Source of the DNA: Nitrobacter sp039808345
GTDB lineage: Bacteria > Pseudomonadota > Alphaproteobacteria > Rhizobiales > Xanthobacteraceae
DNA length: 64,000 nt
Reading direction: 5' to 3'
NCBI RefSeq assembly: GCF_047824785.1
Contig: NZ_CP181167.1
Location: 186,001 to 250,000, forward strand
Made by a program: the position numbers and the translations under genes. The notes below the pieces were generated by a model that was not told the DNA's origin, made no database searches, and saw only the letters and a list, made by a program, of their open reading frames with translations. Of this stretch, positions 11,115-18,192 are shown piece after piece; within the stretch, counting starts at the first letter, position 1; each line of letters starts with the position of its first letter.

Positions 11115-12893
11115 GTGCCAGATCAGAGCATCCTAGAACGACGCTTCCGCCTGTCGATCAACCGACGCCTGATCGACAAAAACGAAGGCAACGACACAAC
11201 CCTGTTCCGCACAGGCTGGGAAAATGGCGCTTTTACGCCCGCCGAGCTCGCACTCGAAATCGACAAGGGCGTTGCCTTCACTTGTGAACTTGCCGGCGAC
11301 CGAAACGCCGCCAATTTTGTTTGTTTTGAGCTGCTGTCAGTCGACATGGATGGTTCGAGAACCATTGAGGACGTAAAAGCCGATCCCTTTATCGAAAATC
11401 ACCTGACGATCTTTTATACCACCCCCAGCCACACACCCGAGAATCATCGATTCCGCTTGGTGTTTGCTCTGCCTCGTCCGATCACGACACCACAAGAGAT
11501 GCGAGCTGCCTATCGGAGCTTGGCACTCAAATTGGGAGGCGACCGCTCAGCTACGGACCCCGCCCGCATATTCTTTGGTTCCCGAGGATCGCGACCAGAG
11601 GTTTATGATCGGGGTATCCCAACCGACATTTTGGACGAGCTGATCGCGCACGGTGCTAATGCTGATCAACGCGATGGGGTCCTGAAGGGGTACACGACCA
11701 CCGTCTCTGATCAGAGCATCGCGTCTGACAGGATTATTCGACTTCACAATGGGGAGACCGCGCTCTTCGGACAGCTTTCAGCCCAGACCACAATTCACTG
11801 CCCGTTTCATTACGATCAAAACGCCAGCGCGTTTGTCGTGGAGTCAAAAACGGGAGCATTGGGAATTCACTGCTCGACGTGCGCCCAAACGTTCTGGCCG
11901 CCCAAAACGTCAACTCCCCCCGACTTTTCGGACTTCGACCAGCGAGTGCGAGAGGCACAGAGCTATTTTGGATTAAATGCGGACCTTGGCCCCTTCACCA
12001 AGCTCCTCGCGCCAGAGGGCGTCACCTACCATCCTGGACTGGCTCAATCACACATTCACCTGCACGATCGCGACTACGTCGAACTTCCCAACCCGCTTCC
12101 GGATGGGGTGATCTTTGTAAAGAGCCCTAAAGGAACTGGAAAAACACAAGAACTGAGCAGGCGCTTCGGATCCAAAACACGATCTAAGTTTTCTCTGACG
12201 CTCAGCGGAGAAATTGACGCTGAAGAACCCACTTCAATCGAAACCTTGGGGAACAGCAGCGTTCTCCTCATAGGACATCGTATCGCACTGATTCGCCAAA
12301 CCTGTGAAAGGTTGGGACTGGATTTCTATCGCGAGATAGAGGGCAACCCAACCGGTAAGAAGCTAGGAATCTCCGTTGATAGTCTTCATCGATTGACGTG
12401 GCGAGAGACGAATGCGTCCAACAAAACGGTGCTCAAAGAAAAGTTTTTCCAGACGGTGATCATCGACGAATCAGAGCAGGTTCTACGCCATTTCTTGTCG
12501 GACACCATCGAACCGGACAGCCGCGACCAGCTCTTCAAGATATTTCGCAAACTGCTCCAAAAAGCAAAGAGGGTGATAGTGCTGGATGCGGATTTGGACT
12601 GGCTCTCGTTTGAGACCATTTCAAAAATGGCGCAGCCGCGTGACCAAACCGAATTCAAGAGAAGCACCGTCATCTTAAACGAGCGATCGACTGCATCACC
12701 CGTCGAGGTATTTCAAAGCAAAGAGCATCTCATGGGAGATCTCAAGCAGGCCGTGGCGGATGGGAAAAGGGTATTTGTCACCTCCAATTCTATGAGCCTC
12801 GTGGAGAAACTCTACGAAGGGCTTGGGACTGAGGCTGATGAGAAATTCCGCCATATTCTCATTACGTCAAAAACAATCGCGAGCGACGAAGTA
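11115..12893 (+). pseudogene. Origin-binding-type helicase/primase-like protein, 5' part split by an IS3 element
   Basis: A GTG at 11115 opens 593 codons reaching the IS end. Residues 20-190 resemble the replication-initiator/primase region of plasmid and satellite proteins (SVDMDG, HRFRLVFALP, RSATDPARIFFGS). A zinc-type segment CPFHYDQNAS...CSTCAQTFWPP follows at about 235-265. The helicase part has Walker A-like KSPKGTGKTQ (about residue 340) and Walker B IIDESEQVLRHF, as in the herpes origin-binding-protein family found in mobile elements. Removing the insertion and one GTA copy restores a continuous frame into 14160-14492. The gene lies directly inside the comM junction. Confidence 0.72.
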
Positions 12894-12959
12894 TGAGGTG
12901 GTGCCGGTTTCTGAGACAGGGGCATAAGGTGGATCGCCCGATGAAAAGGACGATCCGGT

Positions 12960-13241
12960 ATGAAGACACGCAGACGATTTACGGCTGAGTTCAAGGCCAA
13001 GGTTGCGCTTGAGGCGATCCGTGGCGAGCGGACGATTTCGGAACTGGCGACAAAGCACCAGCTTCATCCGAACCAGATTACGCAGTGGAAACGGCAGGCC
13101 ATCGAGAACCTGGCCAAGACGTTCGACGACAAGGCTGCTGATGCGCAGGTCGGCCGGGAAGCCGAGGTGACCAAGCTGCACGCCAAGATTGGCCAGCTTG
13201 TCGTTGAGCGGGATTTTTTGGCCAAGGCCTTCGATCGCTGA
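12960..13241 (+). CDS. IS3-family transposase OrfA
   Basis: This 93-residue protein has an N-terminal helix-turn-helix (RRFTAEFKAKVALEAIRGER followed by LATKHQLHPNQITQWK) that binds the terminal repeats. A leucine-zipper-like tail (VTKLHAKIGQLVVERDFLAKAF) is used for assembly. In the last 10 codons lies ATTTTTTG at 13213-13220, where ribosomes can slip back one base into the orfB frame. OrfA alone normally modulates transposition. Confidence 0.92.
   Translation: MKTRRRFTAEFKAKVALEAIRGERTISELATKHQLHPNQITQWKRQAIENLAKTFDDKAADAQVGREAEVTKLHAKIGQLVVERDFLAKAFDR
13213..13220 (+). promoter_or_regulatory. Probable programmed -1 frameshift site in the IS3 element
   Basis: The heptamer-like A TTT TTT G lies in orfA as GAT TTT TTG. 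Slipping back one base enters the orfB frame, and that frame is open from 13220 to the orfB ATG at 13259 without a stop. This matches how IS3 elements make the OrfAB transposase. The signal is seen in the sequence; the frameshift itself is inferred. Confidence 0.75.
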
Positions 13242-13258
13242 GCCTGGATCGGAGGAGA

Positions 13259-14095
13259 ATGATGATTGACCCCGATCACAACCGGCTCTCGATCCGCCGC
13301 CAGTGCGAACTGGTCTCGATCTCGCGGGCGTCGTTCTACCGACAGCCCGCCGGCGAGACGCCCGAGAACCTCGAACTGATGCGCACCATCGACGAGGCCT
13401 TCATGGAGACGCCCTGGTATGGCTCCCGGCAGATGGCCCGGCATCTGCGGCGTCAGGGCTGGTGCGTGGGTCGCAAGCGGGTCCGGCGGCTGATGCGCAA
13501 GATCGGTCTGTCGCCGATCTACCAGGCGCCGAGAACCAGCGAGCCGCATCCGCAGCATCGCATCTATCCCTACCTGCTGCGGCACCTGGCGATCGAGCGG
13601 CCGGATCACGTTTGGTGTGCCGATGTGACCTATATCCCGATGCGGCGCGGCTTCCTTTACCTCGTGGCCATCATGGACTGGTTCAGCCGCAAGGTCCTGG
13701 CCTGGCGGTTGTCGAACACGATGGATGCCGACTTCTGTGTTGCCGCTCTCGAAGAGGCGATCGCCTGCCATGGCAGGCCCGACATCTTCAACACCGACCA
13801 AGGCTCGCAGTTCACTAGCTTCGCCTTCACGACGACGCTGAAGGATGCCGGCATCCGCATCTCCATGGACGGGCGCGGCCGCTGGATGGACAACGTCTTC
13901 ATCGAACGACTGTGGCGCAGCCTCAAATATGAGTGCGTCTTCCTCAGCACATTCGAAACGGGAAGCCAAGCCCGCTGCGGCATCGGCTCCTGGATAGACT
14001 ATTACAACCGGCGACGCCCGCACTCGACCTTCGCCGGCAGGACGCCCGACGAAGTCCATGCTATGGCGGAAATGACGGAGCAATTGGCGGCGTAG
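13259..14095 (+). CDS. IS3-family transposase OrfB (DDE integrase core)
   Basis: The 278 residues include the HTH_21 segment (FMETPWYGSRQMARHLRRQG) and an rve/DDE core. Catalytic residues are Asp in VWCADVTYIP, Asp in FNTDQGSQFTS and Glu in DNVFIERLWRSLKYE. The active enzyme is expected to be an OrfA-OrfB fusion made by -1 frameshifting. GGAGGA precedes the ATG, so separate OrfB translation is also possible. No lesion is visible. Confidence 0.93.
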   Translation: MMIDPDHNRLSIRRQCELVSISRASFYRQPAGETPENLELMRTIDEAFMETPWYGSRQMARHLRRQGWCVGRKRVRRLMRKIGLSPIYQAPRTSEPHPQHRIYPYLLRHLAIERPDHVWCADVTYIPMRRGFLYLVAIMDWFSRKVLAWRLSNTMDADFCVAALEEAIACHGRPDIFNTDQGSQFTSFAFTTTLKDAGIRISMDGRGRWMDNVFIERLWRSLKYECVFLSTFETGSQARCGIGSWIDYYNRRRPHSTFAGRTPDEVHAMAEMTEQLAA

Positions 14096-14159
14096 AAACG
14101 AACCCGATCCACCTTAGCCAGGCCGCCAAACTGTCTCACCAAGCGGGTCCACCTCAGTA

Positions 14160-14510
14160 AAGGCATTCATCTCGGATGCATCGACGCGAGCCCTCGAATA
14201 CGACGCAGTTCTCACTTCCCCCTCACTCGGAACCGGCATCGACATCACCTTTCCTGGTCAGGACAAGTTGATTGACGTTGTCTATGGCTTCTTTGAAGCC
14301 AACATCACGACTCATTTCGACTGCGATCAGCAGGTTTGGCGTGTGCGTCACCCAGGCCAGGTGAAGGTGTGGTTGAATCCTCGACGATTTTCGTTTGAAA
14401 CTTCGCACGAAGTCATTAGACGCGATATCCAATCAAACTTTCTCTACAAGAGCACCTTGTCTGACTATGACGACGATCTGAAACCCCAGTTGTGTTTCGG
14501 CGTGGAATAA
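14160..14510 (+). pseudogene. 3' part of the split origin-binding-type helicase
   Basis: Continuing the frame from DEV before the IS, this reads KAFISDASTRALEYDAVLTS, then PSLGTGIDITF and VWRVRHPGQVKVWL. This is the C-terminal helicase segment with the typical SPSLGTGIDI and Q-x-x-x-R-x-R motifs. The frame runs to TAA 14508, but bases from about 14493 (TGTTTCGGCGTGGAATAAGG) look like the left end of the following IS21 element, so the true C-terminus was removed. The gene was therefore hit twice. Confidence 0.75.
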
Positions 14511-15151
14511 GGACCCTGTTTTCGGGGTAATCGGCATCCAATCGGGACCCCGGGGCAAGGGTCCACAGTGGCTTCCATCGAGTCATGAAAGCCGAGGTTG
14601 GAATGCTGGTGGTGGAGACGATTGCCAAGATCCGTCGCGCCTATTTTGTTAATGGTCGTCCGATCAAGGCGATTTGCCGAGAACTCGGCGTGTCGCGGAA
14701 GGTGGTTCGCAAGGTCATCCGTTCTCAATCGACGGAGTTTCGGTACGAGCGAGAGACACAGCCTCAGCCGAAGATGGGCCCTTGGAGTGCCGAGCTTGAC
14801 CGGTTGCTGGTGGCAAACGAGAGCAAGGCGGCGCGAGAACGGCTGACGCTGATCCGGTTGTTCGAAGAGCTTCGCGGTCTGGGCTATGTCGGGGGCTACG
14901 ATGCGGTTCGTCGATATGCGCGGCGCTGGAGCCAAGAGCGTGGCGCCTCGACCACCTCGGCCTATGTGCCACTGAGCTTTGCACCCGGGGAAGCCTACCA
15001 GTTTGACTGGAGCCACGAAGTGGTCCTGCTGAGCGGGGTCACGGTGATCGTGAAGGCGGCTCACGTCCGGCTCTGCCACAGTCGGATGCTGTTCGTGCGG
15101 GCCTATCCAGCGCCGGACGCGGACTTCACGCTGAACTACAAGCGGCCGTGA
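14493..15151 (+). mobile_element. IS21-family element, left portion only
   Basis: The left end begins TGTTTCGGCGTGGAATAAGG, as in IS21 elements that start with TG, followed by the istA gene from 14585. The rest of istA and all of istB are missing. Sequence after 15151 is unrelated. A further istA scrap occurs near 28.4 kb. Confidence 0.75.
14585..15151 (+). pseudogene. istA: IS21 transposase IstA, N-terminal third
   Basis: The 188 codons hold the IstA helix-turn-helix (IRRAYFVNGRPIKAICRELG and VSRKVVRKVI). The start of the DDE core follows, with FDWSHEVVLLSGV containing the first catalytic Asp and AHVRLCHSRMLFVRAYP. IstA is normally about 500 residues; the frame leaves homology at about 15130 and stops at 15149. 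Without the second Asp and the Glu it cannot be active. Confidence 0.85.
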
Positions 15152-15227
15152 CCAGCTTGTGGCCACGCCGCGCGGTCCGCGACGCTGCAAAGCTCCTTCC
15201 GTCAACTCGTGATGAAAGGAGCAAGCC

Positions 15228-15596
15228 ATGTCGGACTATCGTGTTGAAGTCGAACGGCCAGGCCGTTCGCGGAAGCCGGCAGTGTCGCCACTATCCGGCT
15301 TTCATTTGCGCCTCGTCGCCATGTTCGTCGCCGCGATGATGGTCCTCACCTACGGGCTCATGTTCGCAAAGCAGGGGACGTTTGATCATCCGGTCGAATA
15401 TCTCTACCCGGCTGCGTTCGTGATCCTCATCTTGGCGCTGCTGCCCGGCCTCCTTGCGACAGGAGCGTTCCTCGCCTTGACCGGCCAGCCGGCCGAAATT
15501 GACCTGTGCACGATGGTCGTCATCGTGGCGATCAGCGCCATCACCTACGCGGCAGCGTGGCGTGCGTGGAAGGCGCGCAACGATCAGACGCCGTAG
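15228..15596 (+). CDS. Small integral membrane protein, function unknown
   Basis: AAAGGAG at 15217 precedes ATG 15228. The 122-residue product has a basic cytoplasmic N-terminus of about 25 residues and three predicted membrane helices: about 30-48 (VAMFVAAMMVLTYGLMF), 62-90 (AAFVILILALLPGLLATG) and 95-112 (MVVIVAISAITYAAAW). It ends with a short basic tail. I do not recognise the family. It overlaps the 3' end of the convergent gene below by 13 bases. Codon use is like the chromosome, so it is probably a genuine cargo gene. Confidence 0.65.
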   Translation: MSDYRVEVERPGRSRKPAVSPLSGFHLRLVAMFVAAMMVLTYGLMFAKQGTFDHPVEYLYPAAFVILILALLPGLLATGAFLALTGQPAEIDLCTMVVIVAISAITYAAAWRAWKARNDQTP

Positions 15597-15838
15597 GCGT
15601 CGGCTGCGGACTGATAGGCTTCGAGAACGTCCACTTCGTTCATGGGGGTCTTTTCGGGGACGGCGAGGACGCGGCCGGTGAGGGAAACGCCGGCCGGGAT
15701 GTACATGACGAAGCCGCCTTTCGACGACGCGACGGCGGTGCCAACGCGGAAGGCGCGGCTGCGCTTCTGGCCTTGATACGTGAAATCTTCAAAGACGATC
15801 AGATCGTAACGCTCTGATCTGGCTGGCTTCGTCACCAC
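15584..15838 (-). CDS. Small conserved hypothetical protein of mobile elements
   Basis: The 84-residue protein starts at tandem GTG codons. It has an alternating hydrophobic pattern (YDLIVFEDF, RAFRVGTAV, GGFVMYIPAGVSLTGRVLAV) suggesting a small beta-barrel, and a C-terminal acidic helix. Similar short proteins accompany integrative elements in rhizobia, but no function is known to me. The IS630 element begins 34 bases upstream, so its natural promoter is probably lost. Confidence 0.55.
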   Translation of the reverse strand: MVTKPARSERYDLIVFEDFTYQGQKRSRAFRVGTAVASSKGGFVMYIPAGVSLTGRVLAVPEKTPMNEVDVLEAYQSAADAYGV

Positions 15839-15874
15839 GCAACATTCCTTCTGTATTTTTTAATCGCACTTATA

Positions 15875-17032
15875 CCAAATCTCGGAGAGCGTGACTCTGT
15901 ATGGCTTTTCGAATCAGCGGCGGGCTGATTCAAGATGGCGAACGAGGGAGGTTCGCCATGTCGCCCCTGCCACTGCGAGCTGATTTCAACGCATAGACGA
16001 CACGGTCCGCTGCCAGGCGGTTGAAAGACGGGCCGCAGGCGCGGCGACTTCTGGCTCTGGCCGCAATCTACGACGGTGCGACGCGGACGGAAGCAGCCAG
16101 GATCGGCGGAGTTGGCGTGCAAATTGTTCGCGATTGGGTGATGAAGTTCAACGCCCTCGGCCCGGACGGGCTTTTTGATCGCAAGGCGCCCGGTCAGCCG
16201 TCTCGGCTCGCGGACGAGCATCGTCAGGCGTTGGCTGCTGTGATCGAAAGCGGGCCGATCCCTGCCATTCACGGCGTTGTCCGTTGGCGCATCATCGATC
16301 TCTGCCAGTGGCTGTATGAGGAGTTCATGATCACCGTCTCCAAGCAGACTCTGAGCCGGGAGCTGCGAGGCATGGGCTATCGCAAACTCTCCGCTCGTCC
16401 GCGTCATCATGCGCAAGCCAAGGGCGCGATCGAGAATTTTAAAAAACTTTCCCCGCCCGAGTGGCAGAAATTGCCAAGGACAAGAGCGTCGATCCAGCCG
16501 ATACAGAAATATGGTTTGGCGACGAGGCGCGCATCGACCAGAAGAACAAGATCACGCGTCGCCGGGCGCTGCGCGGAACGCGGCCTTCGGCGCCACGCGA
16601 CCAGCGAACCGCTTCCACTTACATCTTCGGTACGATCTGCCCGAAGGACGGCAAGGGCGCCGCCCTCGTCCTGCCCGCATGCAACACCGAGGCGATGAAC
16701 TTGCATCTGGCCGAAATCGCGACCGAGGTCGCGCCAAGCAAGCATGTCATTCTGCTGCTCGACCAGGCCGGCTGGCACCTGTCGAGCCGGTTGATCGTTC
16801 CATCCAACATCACGATCCTGCCGCTGCCAGCGAAATGCCCGGAACTTAATCCGCAGGAAAACGTCTGGCAGTTCATACGCGACAACTGGCTGTCGAACCG
16901 CGTGTTCAAGTCCTACGAAGATATCGTCGATCACTGCTGCTTCGCCTGGAACAGGCTAATCGATCAACCTTGGCGCATTATGTGCATCGGAATGCGTGAT
17001 TGGGCTTACCGGTTTTGATCAGCGAGTCTTGA
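15875..17032 (+). mobile_element. IS630-family insertion sequence in an integrase pseudogene
   Basis: The ends read inward as CCAAATCTCG and TCAAGACTCG, each flanked by TA (15873-15874 and 17033-17034), the target dinucleotide duplicated by IS630/Tc1 elements. It carries one transposase spread over two frames. Beyond the right end the sequence continues directly into the integrase remnant (minus strand), so the element truncated that gene. Exact ends are my reading of imperfect repeats. Confidence 0.72.
15958..17018 (+). pseudogene. IS630-family transposase, two frames plus an early stop
   Basis: ATG 15958 reads SPLPLRADFNA and hits TAG at codon 13; the same frame then resumes from 16021 with DGPQARRLLALAAIYDGATR and an HTH (RTEAARIGGVGVQIVRDWVM). 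At 16441-16447 (AAAAAAC) the frame shifts by -1 into VAEIAKDKSV...WFGDEARI. The downstream DDE core has Asp in FGDEARI, Asp in LLLDQAGWH and Glu in LNPQENVWQFIRDN. The A-run may be a programmed frameshift as in other IS630 members, but the TAG near the start would silence the full-length enzyme unless initiation occurs at TTG 16021. Confidence 0.78.
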
Positions 17033-17033
17033 T

Positions 17034-17470
17034 ATTACCCGTGAAACCTTTGTCGGCAAGCCACTCCTCAAGGTATTCTTGGAGCGGAATGACGGTGCCG
17101 GTGGCGATCTGAAAGATGTTGTCGCCGGCCTCCTTCCCTTCGATAACCTCAATGCCATCAGCCATCTTGGAGGCTTCTAAGAACGCACGTTCCGACGCTA
17201 CATCGTCTCCGTGAAGGAGGTCGTCACGGATCATTCGTGCACGCTGCAAGACTGGGTCCTCAGGATTGCGGGCTTGAGTGATTCTCAGCTTGAACCGCGT
17301 GAGTATTTTGTCGCGCAATAACCGGGCGTCCGTCCGCGAGTTTGCCGCAAAACCTCAGCAAGAAATCTCCGGCCTCCGAACTGGGGACGCAGCGCGGCAG
17401 GAATCTCTAGGCGCACGCGCCATTGGCGGCCATGAAGCTGAAGGTGGTGGTCGAAATTGCGCGCCGTCAG
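17034..17470 (-). pseudogene. Tyrosine recombinase (phage-type integrase), N-terminal remnant
   Basis: On the minus strand a CTG at 17470 replaces the expected start and reads TARNFDHHLQLHGRQWRVRL, then EIPAALRPQFGGRRFL. After a frameshift near 17355 it continues NSRTDARLLRDKILTRFKLR and ends in ATGTVIPLQEYLEEWLADKG. This is the N-terminal arm-binding and core-binding region of an integrase. The IS630 element cuts it off before the catalytic R-H-R-Y domain. It starts 81 bases from a 17-bp copy of the tRNA-Ser 3' end, the normal position of an integrase at its attachment site. Confidence 0.75.
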
Positions 17471-17550
17471 CGCCCAGCTCTGACCAAACTCAAGCCCACA
17501 TATACCCTAATAGCTGGAGTTATTGGGCTTTTGAGCTATGGTCGATAGGG

Positions 17551-17567
17551 TCCCACTCTCTCCGCCA
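17551..17567 (+). repeat. att-like duplicate of the tRNA-Ser(GGA) 3' end
   Basis: TCCCACTCTCTCCGCCA is identical to the last 17 bases of the tRNA-Ser gene at 36683-36699, in the same orientation. No other part of a tRNA precedes it. With the integrase remnant 81 bases to the left, it is best read as an attachment-site scar of an element that integrated at tRNA-Ser. Confidence 0.72.
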
Positions 17568-17832
17568 CTTCGGTCCCTGAGTGGACACCGAGTTTACGCC
17601 ACTCCCCGCCACAAGCGTCTGGAGCAGTCGGGGCGGTCAGCAGCCGCGAGAGAAGTGTGCATTCAACACGCAACGCCGCGCGGCGGAATATGTTCGCCGG
17701 CGGCGCTGGCTGATACGCACTGGGCGCTGAAATTCCCAGCGATAATGAGTTGCTTGAGCTCAGCCAAAGGTTCAAACCAACTTTTGCCTCCCTGCACGCG
17801 CGCTGTTTGCGCAACTGGCCGAGGCGGTACGA
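17568..17832. other. Intergenic, no gene recognised
   Basis: The 265 bases after the att-like repeat hold only short overlapping frames without family character. They separate the attachment scar from the caspase-like locus, whose two genes run leftward. No terminator or RNA gene could be recognised. Confidence 0.4.
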
Positions 17833-18156
17833 TCAGAAGCCGATACCGAGCATCAGCATGGCCAACGGACCACACCACAAGCCTGCGCATACGGCCGGTC
17901 GCTTATAGGCGTAGCGGCGCGGGGCAGCGGCGGGCGGCGCGGTCCTGCGGACGGCGGGGCTGCTGGCTGTCCGGGCCGATATCTTTGGCGATGGAGCAAG
18001 GCGCGGAATCGGCTTCGAGGTTGCGGCAACGGTCGTTTGCGCCGTTGGCGCGGAGCTCGCGATCAGGCCTTCGCTGCCCGCGGCGGGCCCCGCAAGCAAC
18101 ACTGCCGCGCCAAACGCGGCCGCGAGGTAGAGCCGGGAAAGCTGTGCTGCGGTCAT
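17833..18156 (-). CDS. Small secreted Ala/Pro-rich protein next to the caspase-like gene
   Basis: The 107-residue protein has a signal peptide (LYLAAAFGAAVLLAGPAAGS), a low-complexity Ala/Pro/Ser middle, a basic PRRYAYKRP segment and a hydrophobic C-terminus LAMLMLGIGF. The caspase-like protein immediately upstream ends AMIGVGF, so both finish with a hydrophobic stretch and G-x-G-F. The 36-base spacing and shared strand suggest co-transcription. No function can be assigned; the shared tail may be a sorting or membrane-association signal. Confidence 0.6.
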   Translation of the reverse strand: MTAAQLSRLYLAAAFGAAVLLAGPAAGSEGLIASSAPTAQTTVAATSKPIPRLAPSPKISARTASSPAVRRTAPPAAAPRRYAYKRPAVCAGLWCGPLAMLMLGIGF

Positions 18157-18192
18157 AGGCGGTGCCTTTCCTGATCCTTGCGGGACGGCGTA

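Larger units (their letters stand above)
12894..14156 (+). mobile_element. Complete IS3-family insertion sequence
   Basis: The left end TGAGGTGGTGCCGGTTTCTG and the right end, read inward as TGAGGTGGACCCGCTTGGTG and followed by AGACAG on both sides, form imperfect terminal inverted repeats. The element is 1263 bp. The triplet GTA at 12891-12893 is repeated at 14157-14159, a 3-bp target duplication typical of IS3 elements. It encodes orfA and orfB with a frameshift signal between them. Everything looks intact, and the preserved duplication suggests a fairly recent insertion. Confidence 0.93.

Noticed and set aside
13064..14083. 339-codon minus-strand frame across the IS3 element
   Set aside because: Antisense to orfA/orfB, which carry all IS3 motifs.
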